This document shows positions 1-7,068 of a stretch of DNA of 12,946 bases, in pieces. A program made the position numbers and the translations under genes. Position 1 is the stretch's first letter, and each line of letters starts with the position of its first letter. Origin of the DNA: JAPUME01 sp964605715 (GTDB lineage Bacteria; Acidobacteriota; Terriglobia; UBA7540; JAPUME01); assembly GCA_964605715.1 (NCBI GenBank), contig CAZSDV010000057.1, forward strand, positions 1 to 12,946, in the 5' to 3' direction. Under the pieces are notes generated by a model. That model made no database searches, was not told the DNA's origin, and saw only the letters and a list, made by a program, of their open reading frames with translations.

Positions 1-92
1 AGGTCTGGGGTGAACACTTTGGCCCCCCGGCGGTCGGAACCGAAAAAATCGTCAAAGGTGTCGTCGCTTCACTTTGGCCCCAAAAAACTTAA
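1..92 (+). CDS. C-terminal fragment of an unidentified protein
   Basis: The frame read from base 3 is open from the window edge to a TAA at 90-92 and gives about 29 residues ending in KIVKGVVASLWPQKT. The composition (alternating G, V and hydrophobics, then a Trp-Pro) looks like an ordinary globular C-terminus, but I do not recognise the family. A second frame, read from base 1, is also open up to a TAA at 154-156. Its product is rich in Lys, Arg and Ser and looks less like a real protein. Which of the two is translated is therefore not certain, and the start lies outside the window. Confidence 0.45.
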   Translation, partial: VWGEHFGPPAVGTEKIVKGVVASLWPQKT

Positions 93-139
93 CCAACGTT
101 TCCTAATGGACCAGAAACCAAGAAGGAGAGAGGGCAAGA

Positions 140-160
140 TTGAAAAAGTTTTTTAAATGA
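140..160 (+). promoter_or_regulatory. Possible six-codon leader ORF coupled to the methyltransferase start
   Basis: A purine-rich Shine-Dalgarno-like run (AAGGAGAGAGGG, 123-134) lies about 23 bases upstream of the methyltransferase ATG at 157, too far for direct use. It is well spaced for a TTG at 140, which opens the frame MKKFFK and ends in a TGA at 158-160, inside the ATGA that starts the methyltransferase. Ribosomes starting at 140 could re-initiate at 157 by translational coupling. This is a reading of spacing only, and the TTG start is a guess. Confidence 0.3.
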
Positions 161-993
161 ATATTAATTGGAAACTTAAATCTGCCATGTTTGGTTTTAT
201 TGACTTTCTTAATGCACCATACATCCTATATTTCTTACAAAAATATGCAACACGTAGATCGAAAGTGAATTTCAAAAGTATTGATGAAAGCTGGGTCTTA
301 CATAAAAAATATGTATCCACACTGACCGAGCCAAGGCTATTTGAGTTTGGTGCCGGAAAAAATCTTGCTCAAAACCTTTACCTTTCAACTGAATGCAATG
401 AACAGATTGTGATTGATTTAAATCCCATGGCTGATTTGGGACAAATAAACGAAAGTGCATTACAGATTTCAGAAATTGATTCGGATTTTATTTATGCTCC
501 TATCCATTCGTTTGGGGATTTAAAAAAGCATTACCGAATAAAATATATTGCTCCATTGGATGCTTCTTCAACGGGCTTTGAAGATAACTACATTGATTGC
601 TGTGTTTCCACGCATACCCTTGAGCACATTCCAAAAATCGGTATTATAAAAATATTTAAAGAGTTAAAACGTGTGATCAAAAGTGATGGGATTGTGTGCG
701 CCAAAATGGATTACTCAGACCATTATAGTCATACAGATCCAAGCATAGGTTCGTTAAACTTTTTGGCTTTTAGTGAGCAAGAATGGGAAAAATATAATCA
801 TTTATCTCATTATCAAAATCGTTTGAGACATTACGATTTTGTTCGCATATTCGAGCAGCTAGGGTTTGATATCGAAGTAAATGAGCCCTATTTTGATGAA
901 AGAGTGAAGCCTTTATACATTTCAGATTGCTTTGAGAAGAACAACCCTACGTTATACGCAACATCTGCTTATATTGTATTGCGCGCTTCTTAG
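157..993 (+). CDS. Class I SAM-dependent methyltransferase
   Basis: Predicted cytoplasmic methyltransferase of 278 residues using S-adenosylmethionine; the acceptor is unknown. The SAM-binding motif I is the FEFGAGKNLAQNL segment (about residues 62-74). It is followed by an acidic beta-2 end in VIDLNP (about 84-89) and the post-motif region NYIDCCVSTHTLEHIP (about 143-158), the usual place of motif IV/V in the Methyltransf_11-like fold. The later DYSDHYSH and FLAFSEQEWEKYNHLSHYQNRLR segments resemble methyltransferases found in polysaccharide and surface-glycan loci; that link is from family memory. The gene is clearly richer in A and T than everything downstream and uses codons such as AAA, ATT and TTT heavily, which suggests horizontal transfer. 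The ATG at 157 has no well-placed ribosome binding site of its own. PhyH follows after 9 bases. Confidence 0.8.
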   Translation: MNINWKLKSAMFGFIDFLNAPYILYFLQKYATRRSKVNFKSIDESWVLHKKYVSTLTEPRLFEFGAGKNLAQNLYLSTECNEQIVIDLNPMADLGQINESALQISEIDSDFIYAPIHSFGDLKKHYRIKYIAPLDASSTGFEDNYIDCCVSTHTLEHIPKIGIIKIFKELKRVIKSDGIVCAKMDYSDHYSHTDPSIGSLNFLAFSEQEWEKYNHLSHYQNRLRHYDFVRIFEQLGFDIEVNEPYFDERVKPLYISDCFEKNNPTLYATSAYIVLRAS

Positions 994-1002
994 AGGTGGA
1001 GG

Positions 1003-1776
1003 ATGAGCTCGGGTAACTCGCGCTTCTTTGTATATAAGAAGCTGACGAAAGAACAGGTTGGTGAGTTCCACGAAAAAGGCTATTTATTTCTCGGACGTAC
1101 ACTAACTGAGGAAGGATTGGAAAAGATTCGCGAGCAGGTAATGGCGGCCTGGCGAGCCGAAAAAGGGAAGTTTGATCCAAACAAAACCTGGCTTCAGAAC
1201 GCCCTAATCCCTGATATCCACCATCGGGCCTTGCTGGTTCGCGACTACTATTTTTCAGGCCCTTTGGTGGATATTTCGGAGCAATTAATCGGACCTAACA
1301 TCAAAGCTGCCACCTCCCAACTAACCTTCAAGATGCGAGGAAATACCCAAACATTCGCTTGGCACCAGGACAATGGTTATGGTGAACTAGATCCGTACAA
1401 TGCTATCTCCACGCTAACTGCCTTGGATGACTGTGATCAGGAGAATGGCTGCCTGTGGGTTTTTCTCGGTTCAAAAGCTAAGGGGCAAATGTTGCAACAC
1501 AAACCAGATCTCCCTCGAGAGATTAGAATGGAGGTGGATGAGTCGAAAGCTCTCCCGATAGAAATGAAGGCCGGAGATGCCTGCGTTATGCACTGCTGGA
1601 CATTACACAAGTCCGGACCAAATTTGTCGAAAACAAAAGACCGCAGGATCCTGTTCATGCGTTTTGCTGACGCCGACGCCGTTGAAGTCTATAACAATCG
1701 AGCTCCACGCCTGGGGCGACTGCTCCGCGGAACCACTCGCTTCAAGGAAGTGAGGCAGTACGAAGCGGAATTTTAA
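1003..1776 (+). CDS. Phytanoyl-CoA dioxygenase (PhyH) family Fe(II)/2-oxoglutarate oxygenase
   Basis: A 257-residue cytoplasmic non-heme iron oxygenase, expected to hydroxylate a small organic substrate with O2 and 2-oxoglutarate. The iron-binding facial triad is visible: H121 and D123 in WHQDNGYGE, and H202 in the LHKSGPN segment. R214 or R215 lies about 12 residues after H202, where the family's 2-oxoglutarate-binding arginine sits. Length is normal for bacterial PhyH proteins. The start ATG at 1003 follows GAGGTGGAGG directly, so the gene has a ribosome binding site and need not rely on the methyltransferase 9 bases upstream. Base composition is more balanced than in the methyltransferase, so the pair may not share a history. 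It converges with the sodium:solute symporter. PhyH proteins diverge widely in substrate, and none can be named here. Confidence 0.88.
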   Translation: MSSGNSRFFVYKKLTKEQVGEFHEKGYLFLGRTLTEEGLEKIREQVMAAWRAEKGKFDPNKTWLQNALIPDIHHRALLVRDYYFSGPLVDISEQLIGPNIKAATSQLTFKMRGNTQTFAWHQDNGYGELDPYNAISTLTALDDCDQENGCLWVFLGSKAKGQMLQHKPDLPREIRMEVDESKALPIEMKAGDACVMHCWTLHKSGPNLSKTKDRRILFMRFADADAVEVYNNRAPRLGRLLRGTTRFKEVRQYEAEF

Positions 1777-1846
1777 GATGTAAGGAGCAGAGAGAAATAC
1801 TCCTTGCGGATCCTTCAGAAAGGTAGGCACATAAGTCAATTTGCTT

Positions 1847-3481
1847 TTACTCCTTTTCGCTCGAGGTCCAAACGGTAAGGTTCCGCAAATTCTTTCCGCC
1901 TTTCGAGCCCAGGAGAAAGCTTAAGGAGTACGCAACCGTGAAGAGGAAGAGGTTCGACAAAACAATAATCCAAAACTTATTAGGCAATACCTGCTTCAGT
2001 CCTGGTAGAAGGGTGGTTCCAGCATTGGAATCTGCAAATAGCCATAAGCAGACTGTAGAGATGGTACAAAGGGTGGCGATGAGCGCTGCGCGACTATCCA
2101 CCCGCACAGTGAGAAACCCTAGAAGGAAAATGCTTACAAGCCCCCCACTTACAACTGAAAACACAAGAGTCTGAAGGTCTAGGAGCGTCTGTGTTCTGGT
2201 GAAGTGGATGAACAAGGCCACCAGAATCATAATAGCCCCAAAGCCAACCGAAACCCACCGACCGAATTTGAGATAATGTTGCTCATCTTTGATCGATTTT
2301 TTAAATCGACGGTAGAAATCGTTGGTTATTGTTGCCGCTGATGCGTTGATACCGGAGTCTAAAGTGGACATAGCAGCTGCCAGAAGTCCAGACAATACAA
2401 AGCCTGCAGCTCCGGCTGGTAATTGAGTAAGGATGAAGAACGGAAAAGCTTGCTCTGAGACAAGATTATCCAATTCGGGGGCAGGGAAGTACTTGTAGTA
2501 AACGTAAAGAACCGTTCCAATAAACGCAAAATAGAACCAGACTGGGATGATCATGATAGTCGAGAGAATCAGGCCATGTTTGGCGTCTCGGTCTGTTTTC
2601 ATAGCAATATAGCGTTGGACCGCGTTCTGATCAGTACAGACAAGCTGGAAGAAGGTGAATTGGTAAACCAGGATAAGCACCCAAACCGTTTGCTCGTCCC
2701 AAACCATTGCGGTGTTGCCGAGTGAAAATTTTCCGTCCGCGACAGCTTCGGAGAACACTTGACTTAATCCTCCTGGTATGAGGCGAATGGCTAATGGGAT
2801 ACAGATCAAGCCACCTAAAATTAGGGCCAGGCTTTGAAGTAGGTCTGTATAGATTACAGCTTCAAGTCCACCAGCAACGGTGTAGGAGGCTACCAAAATT
2901 CCTAGAACTATAATTATCCAGTGCAAAGGAAGTCCAGTCATAGGGCCAAGAGGAAGGCAGACGGCGTACAAAATGACTCCGGTGCGAAACATTTGAAAGA
3001 TCAGGAAGCTACCGGCCGTATAGAGCCTAGCCCAGGTGCTAAAGCGGAGCTCAAGGTATTCATAGGCAGAGCGTACATGGCCCCGGCGAAAATAAGGCAT
3101 GAAGAGAAAGTAGGCAATAATGGCTGGGATAATATATAAGAAGTGAGCAGGCATGTAGCGCCAGTCTTTTTCAAAGGTAAAGCCTGGAACCGCTAAAAAG
3201 GTCATCGAGCTAATAATGGTGGCCATCAGTGAAAATCCTACAATCCATCCAGGCATACTGCGATTCGCCAAGAAATAGCCATCAGCAGAATTTGTCCGTC
3301 GGGCTGAATAGATACCGATGCCGACCATTACGCTAAGATTTATTGCAATAGCCAAAAGATCCGGCCATCTTAGTAAGTGTTGCGAGACCATATCATCAAG
3401 TCTAATGACGAGCTCTTTGGTGAGCTCCCAAAAGGAGAGCGAATCCTTTCTGAGTTGCTTGTGGGGACTTCGGTCTCCCAC
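1847..3481 (-). CDS. Sodium:solute symporter (SSS/SLC5 family)
   Basis: A 544-residue inner-membrane Na+-coupled symporter with many hydrophobic segments. Family landmarks are present: the first-helix region GIGIYSARRTNSADGYFLA with NRSMPGWIVGFSLMAT just after it, the AVIYTDLLQSLALILGG segment, the DQNAVQRYIAMKTDRDAKHG loop, and the AAAMSTLDSGINASAATITNDFYRR segment that in SSS proteins contributes the conserved sodium site. The transported solute (sugar, sugar acid, osmolyte or other) cannot be told from sequence. The start is uncertain. The longest form uses a GTG at 3481 with a weak ribosome binding site. An ATG at 3391, thirty codons in, would remove a charged leader unusual for the family. 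It is read towards the PhyH gene, with a 70 bp gap between the stops, and away from the small secreted protein gene. Confidence 0.9.
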   Translation of the reverse strand: MGDRSPHKQLRKDSLSFWELTKELVIRLDDMVSQHLLRWPDLLAIAINLSVMVGIGIYSARRTNSADGYFLANRSMPGWIVGFSLMATIISSMTFLAVPGFTFEKDWRYMPAHFLYIIPAIIAYFLFMPYFRRGHVRSAYEYLELRFSTWARLYTAGSFLIFQMFRTGVILYAVCLPLGPMTGLPLHWIIIVLGILVASYTVAGGLEAVIYTDLLQSLALILGGLICIPLAIRLIPGGLSQVFSEAVADGKFSLGNTAMVWDEQTVWVLILVYQFTFFQLVCTDQNAVQRYIAMKTDRDAKHGLILSTIMIIPVWFYFAFIGTVLYVYYKYFPAPELDNLVSEQAFPFFILTQLPAGAAGFVLSGLLAAAMSTLDSGINASAATITNDFYRRFKKSIKDEQHYLKFGRWVSVGFGAIMILVALFIHFTRTQTLLDLQTLVFSVVSGGLVSIFLLGFLTVRVDSRAALIATLCTISTVCLWLFADSNAGTTLLPGLKQVLPNKFWIIVLSNLFLFTVAYSLSFLLGSKGGKNLRNLTVWTSSEKE

Positions 3482-3579
3482 GCGGTTCCCGGCTGGACTG
3501 ATTAGTCCTTAGTCAAGGAAAGATTCTAGCATCTGGAGCGGTATTATAGGTTCTATCCAGCCATGGACCAAGCACTAAC

Positions 3580-3600
3580 AATGGACAGTCCACTGTCATT
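3580..3600. promoter_or_regulatory. Inverted repeat abutting a promoter, candidate operator
   Basis: The segment contains the perfect inverted repeat GACAGT-CC-ACTGTC with flanking bases AAT and ATT that extend the symmetry, interrupted by one extra G on the left side. It ends exactly where the predicted -35 box of the next promoter begins, the position of many repressor or activator sites. A second ATGGAC half-site lies 18 bases upstream at 3563-3568. It could instead fold as a short hairpin, but a two-base loop is unfavourable and no clean T-run follows. Confidence 0.35.
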
Positions 3601-3628
3601 TTGAAATTTCTTTAGTTGCCCCAATAAT
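3601..3628 (+). promoter_or_regulatory. Predicted sigma70-like promoter for the small secreted protein
   Basis: TTGAAA at 3601-3606 (five of six match the -35 consensus) and AATAAT at 3623-3628 (five of six match the -10 consensus) are separated by 16 bases. Transcription would start near 3635, leaving a leader of about 93 bases that holds a 26-codon ORF (3643-3723) beginning MFKIYRIMWLL and ending just past the ribosome binding site of the downstream gene. Confidence 0.45.
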
Positions 3629-3727
3629 TATGAGAAGAATATATGTTTAAAATTTATCGGATCATGTGGTTATTGAGTTTCTCATCAAATAGTGAAAATT
3701 ACCATGTCACCTTAGGAGGCTAGTGCG

Positions 3728-4006
3728 ATGAAAATTATTCTATTTGTTGGCCTGATACTTCTTTTTCTCAATAGTGCTGTTTTTGCGGGTGAACCCTCAA
3801 AGAAATTCGAAACTTATAGATATCCAAAGGGAGTCTGTGAAGAGATCCACCGTGCAATCGGCCTATTCTTAGGAATTGCGGATCAGGCATGGAAAAAAAA
3901 GGGTGATTTTCAAAAAATGAAAAAAGAAAAGGCTACTAAAGAAGGAACTCAATGGTCGGGAGTTGCTGCCAACTACGCAACCATCTATCAAGTGGTTTGC
4001 AAGTAA
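3728..4006 (+). CDS. Small secreted two-cysteine protein, function unknown
   Basis: A 92-residue protein whose first 20 residues form a clear Sec signal peptide: Lys2, a hydrophobic core of about 12 residues, and a likely cleavage site at VFA|GE. The mature part is about 72 residues and strongly charged, with a Lys-rich stretch at about 56-71 and two cysteines, C37 and C91, near its two ends. They could form one disulfide that closes the chain, since the protein would be exported. I do not recognise the family, and there is no lipobox or membrane anchor. The start is supported by AGGAGG at 3714-3719, eight bases before the ATG. It sits divergently from the symporter and has its own predicted promoter, so it is probably transcribed alone. 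About 150 bases separate it from the OYE gene. Confidence 0.75.
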   Translation: MKIILFVGLILLFLNSAVFAGEPSKKFETYRYPKGVCEEIHRAIGLFLGIADQAWKKKGDFQKMKKEKATKEGTQWSGVAANYATIYQVVCK

Positions 4007-4023
4007 TTTCGAGTAAGCTAAAA

Positions 4024-4069
4024 TTGAAATTAGTTCTTGTAAAACATCTAGTTACAGTTGCAACGTTGC
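4024..4069 (+). promoter_or_regulatory. Possible promoter and palindrome upstream of the OYE-led gene run
   Basis: TTGAAA at 4024-4029 and TCTAGT at 4047-4052 are 17 bases apart and match the -35 and -10 consensus at five and four of six positions. The perfect ten-base palindrome GCAACGTTGC at 4060-4069 lies about at the predicted transcription start, where a repressor could bind. The rest of the gap (4070-4157) holds only a weak repeat CCGT-GCA-ACGG at 4085-4095, and there is no good Shine-Dalgarno before the ATG at 4158. The call is weak because the -10 box is poor. Confidence 0.3.
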
Positions 4070-4157
4070 GAATTTTGGTGAGACCCGTGCAACGGTGAAA
4101 GGCTAGGAGTTTTTTAGTTCTGAGATGCTTGGAAAAATTGAACACTAGAATACTGAA

Positions 4158-5651
4158 ATGAAATTCAAACTACCTGGCCAACACCGTACCCTAGAGGAGT
4201 TCAGAAAACATCTTTTCTCTCTCGACTCGTCAATGGGTGTGGATGAAGAGGTGTTTGGTGACGGGGGTCCGCTAGGGCGTAAAGTAAAGATCGGCCCGAA
4301 TGGAATTACCATTGGGAATCGCTTTGCAGTCCACCCTATGGAAGGGTGGGACGGAACCGTAAATGGCCTACCCTCCGAGCATACGCATCGCCGTTGGAGA
4401 AACTTTGGCCGGAGTGGCGCAAAGCTCATTTGGGGTGGCGAAGCCTTTGCCGTTCAGGAAGACGGAAGAGCTAACCCGCGCCAACTCTATTTAAACCAGA
4501 ATGCTAACCTTGGCCAGGGACTTGAATCCTTGCTCAGGGAATTAAAACATGGACATCAGGAGTCTGGAGAAGGAATTGATGACCTTTTTGTCGGATTGCA
4601 ACTAACTCATTCAGGCCGCTTTGCGCAGCCCCACGGATTTCGCGCGCCACGAATTGCTTATCATCACCCCCTGCTTGACCAAAAAGTCAATCTCGATCCT
4701 GGAGCAAGGCCTCTAACCGACGGGGAGCTCGAGGGTATCGGAGAAAATTTCGTGCGGGCAGCGAAGCTCGCTTGGAATACAGGGTTTCAATTCGTAGATA
4801 TCAAATGCTGTCACGGATACCTGCTCCACGAGCTGCTCGGTGCACACACAAGGTTAGGGCGGTATGGAGGTTCTCTTGAGAATCGAACTCGATTCATCCG
4901 ACTTGTTATTAAAGCAATTCGGAGTGAGTGTCCGAGGCTAGAAATTGGAGTGCGCGCATCCATCTGCGATGTTTTTCCGCACTCAAAAAACAATGATACC
5001 CTGTGTGGTGAACCGAAAGACTGGGAGAGATATGTTCCTTATAAGTACGGTTTTGGAATCGATATGCAGGACCCGCGCAGGCCGGACTTTACTGAACCTC
5101 TTCAATTTCTCAAGATGCTTCAGGAGCAAGGAATTCGACTAGTCAATATTTCTGTCAGCTCTCCTTATTGCTGTTCACACTTGCAGCGGCCCGCAGCGTA
5201 TCCTCCTTCAGATGGGTATCTTCCTCCCGATGACCCGCTGACTGGGGTAATTTTCCATCTTCGGGCGGTTCGAGTTTGTAAGGAGGCATTTCCAAACCTT
5301 CTTTTAGTAGGCTCGGGCTATAGTTACCTTCAAGAATATTTGCCGAACGTGGCCCAGTATGAGATTAACGCTGGCCATGTCGATTTTGTCGGCATCGGCC
5401 GAATGGTGCTTGCCTACCCGCAAATGCCCTTCGACGTTCTCAGGAGGCACAGTCTTGACCGCAAGCGAATCTGCCGTACTTTCAGTGATTGCACGACGGC
5501 ACCGAGGCTAGGTCTCATAAGCGGCTGTTATCCACTCGATGATGTCTACCGTTCTTCTCCAGCGGCTGTTCGTTTGCGTGAGGCGAAGGGAAGGAATTCT
5601 GCTACCTCCAAAACTGCACAGGGAAGGAAATTAAGTGGGGTGAAAGAATGA
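4158..5651 (+). CDS. Old Yellow Enzyme-type NADH:flavin oxidoreductase
   Basis: A 497-residue FMN-dependent TIM-barrel oxidoreductase, probably cytoplasmic, since there is no signal peptide. Old Yellow Enzyme landmarks appear in order: NRFAVHPMEGWDG near residues 54-66, QLTHSGRFAQPHG around H151, and DIKCCHGYLLHELLGAHTR with H219 and H224, followed by GRYGGSLENRTRF. The phosphate-binding end LVGSGYSY and GIGRMVLAYPQMPFD follows. The family reduces activated C=C bonds or related substrates with NAD(P)H. The C-terminal tail holds C439, C445 and C457; the last two have the C-x11-C spacing of the 4Fe-4S motif in 2,4-dienoyl-CoA reductase relatives, but a fourth cysteine is missing. Its stop overlaps the next start by 4 bp (ATGA), so it is translationally coupled to the Nramp-like transporter. 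The substrate is unknown. Confidence 0.87.
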   Translation: MKFKLPGQHRTLEEFRKHLFSLDSSMGVDEEVFGDGGPLGRKVKIGPNGITIGNRFAVHPMEGWDGTVNGLPSEHTHRRWRNFGRSGAKLIWGGEAFAVQEDGRANPRQLYLNQNANLGQGLESLLRELKHGHQESGEGIDDLFVGLQLTHSGRFAQPHGFRAPRIAYHHPLLDQKVNLDPGARPLTDGELEGIGENFVRAAKLAWNTGFQFVDIKCCHGYLLHELLGAHTRLGRYGGSLENRTRFIRLVIKAIRSECPRLEIGVRASICDVFPHSKNNDTLCGEPKDWERYVPYKYGFGIDMQDPRRPDFTEPLQFLKMLQEQGIRLVNISVSSPYCCSHLQRPAAYPPSDGYLPPDDPLTGVIFHLRAVRVCKEAFPNLLLVGSGYSYLQEYLPNVAQYEINAGHVDFVGIGRMVLAYPQMPFDVLRRHSLDRKRICRTFSDCTTAPRLGLISGCYPLDDVYRSSPAAVRLREAKGRNSATSKTAQGRKLSGVKE

Positions 5652-7045
5652 ATCAGGAAGAGCAGCGGATGGGTGGTTTGCCAATGGTGGCGTCGCCATC
5701 ACCAGAAAAGCTGGCCGAGGAACGAAAAGTTCTTGCGGATCTCGAGCAACAGAGCTTCACAGCTCGGACGCGGGGCTATTGGAAGTTTGTCGGTCCTGGC
5801 TATATGCAGAGTGCATTGACGCTTGCCAGCGGATCGGTGGCCTCCGCGCTTTTTGGCGGGGCGGTGTTCGGCTATCGTCTGCTGTGGGTTGCACCGGTCG
5901 CAATGCTACTTGGTGTGGTAATGCTCTCCGCTGTTTCCCATCAAACCCTCTCGACGGGACTTCGGCCTCTCGCTGCGATGAAGAAGTACGCGGGGGCACC
6001 CTGGGCTTGGGCTTGGGCCTTTGGGGCGCTTATTGCCTGTGTCATATGGCAGTTTCCACAATTCTCTTTGGCTGGAGCGGTAGTAGTGGATATGGGGAAA
6101 GTTTTGGGTTTAACGCTCAAACCTTGGTGGGTTGGGGTGGCCGTATTGGGGTGGGCAAGCGCAGTATCGATGACTTATGGGAGTTCTGCGGCATGGATTC
6201 GTGGCTACGAGAAGATGCTTAAGTATATGGTTTGGACGGTGGTCGTTTGCTTAGGGCTTTCTGTGATGAAAACCGGCGTGAGTGACTGGGGCGCGTTGCT
6301 GCGAGGTTTCTTCGCATTTGAGATTCCCGGAGAGAAGGACGGAGTAAAGGGAATCGTCATTGTTTTGGGAGGATTGACCTCTGCCGTCGGGGTAAACATG
6401 GTTTTTCTCTATCCGTACTCTCTGCTCTCAAAGGGATGGAGTCGAGAACATCGCCGTCTGGCTCGCTTTGACCTGTTGACGGGAATGGTTCTTCCTTTTA
6501 CGCTTGCAACTAGTCTTCTGATTATTACGACAGCAAACACTTTACACTTGGACCCTACTTTTTCTGGGAAAGCATTGTCGGCGGAACAGGCCGCGCAGAC
6601 AATTGCAGGTTTATTGGGACCTACCTTCGGGCGAGTTATTTTCAACCTTGGCATTCTGGCCATGGCGCTAAGTACTATTACACTCGAGATGCTGGCCGCA
6701 GGTTTTGTTTGCTCAGAAATTTTCGGTTTCAAGGTAGGAGGCTGGAAGTATCGGTTGGGAATGTTGGTGACTCTTCCTGGTGTGCTCGGCACTGTACTCT
6801 GGACCCGTATCGCAGTTTGGGTTGCCATCCCGACCAGCATCCTCTGTGGCTTTCTTTTACCCGCAGCTTATATTGGTTTCATTCTTCTTCACCGAAGTCG
6901 CCCCTACTTAGGAGATGACGTCCCGCGGGGATTTCGAGGAAAGGTGTGGATCGGTACAATGATCGCCGGAACATCCTTTCTAATTTTATTCCTTATGTGG
7001 TATGCGGTGAAAAACCTGCCGGGGTATCTGGGAAAGGTATTCTGA
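5648..7045 (+). CDS. Nramp-like (APC-superfamily) membrane transporter lacking the metal-site motifs
   Basis: A 465-residue integral membrane protein with about eleven hydrophobic segments after a cytoplasmic N-terminal tail of about 45 residues. The architecture follows Nramp: the KFVGPGYMQSALTLASGS entry into helix 1 and GYRLLW (75-80), which lines up with GYxLLW of Nramp proteins. Two key motifs are absent. The helix-1 DPGN is replaced by ASGS at 60-63, and the helix-6 MPH(N) is replaced by NMVF at 250-253, just before LYPYS, which aligns with the usual LYLHS. The Asp, Asn and Met that hold Mn2+ or Fe2+ in classical Nramp are therefore missing, so standard divalent-metal transport is doubtful. 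Overlap with the OYE gene and a 23-base gap to DUF993 suggest a role in uptake or export of the pathway's substrate. Confidence 0.82.
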   Translation: MNQEEQRMGGLPMVASPSPEKLAEERKVLADLEQQSFTARTRGYWKFVGPGYMQSALTLASGSVASALFGGAVFGYRLLWVAPVAMLLGVVMLSAVSHQTLSTGLRPLAAMKKYAGAPWAWAWAFGALIACVIWQFPQFSLAGAVVVDMGKVLGLTLKPWWVGVAVLGWASAVSMTYGSSAAWIRGYEKMLKYMVWTVVVCLGLSVMKTGVSDWGALLRGFFAFEIPGEKDGVKGIVIVLGGLTSAVGVNMVFLYPYSLLSKGWSREHRRLARFDLLTGMVLPFTLATSLLIITTANTLHLDPTFSGKALSAEQAAQTIAGLLGPTFGRVIFNLGILAMALSTITLEMLAAGFVCSEIFGFKVGGWKYRLGMLVTLPGVLGTVLWTRIAVWVAIPTSILCGFLLPAAYIGFILLHRSRPYLGDDVPRGFRGKVWIGTMIAGTSFLILFLMWYAVKNLPGYLGKVF

Positions 7046-7068
7046 GCTTTTTTCGTAGGGGTTATGGT

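Noticed and set aside
15..81. Exact 12-base repeat CACTTTGGCCCC at 15-26 and 70-81
   Set aside because: Two copies only, in different reading frames, with no further symmetry; probably chance.
149..157. T-TTT-AAA slippery-looking heptamer near the methyltransferase start
   Set aside because: A -1 shift from the TTG-140 frame meets TAA at 154-156 immediately, so it cannot make a longer product.
1782..1805. Inverted repeat AAGGAG...CTCCTT between PhyH and the symporter, considered as a terminator
   Set aside because: The loop is 12 bases and no T-run follows on either strand, so I do not call a terminator.
5779..6222. 147-codon + strand ORF inside the transporter gene
   Set aside because: It lies in another frame of a well-supported membrane protein and shows no family motif; it is a shadow.
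6409..6840. 143-codon - strand ORF opposite the Nramp-like gene
   Set aside because: Antisense to a clear coding region, with no start signals or recognisable motifs.
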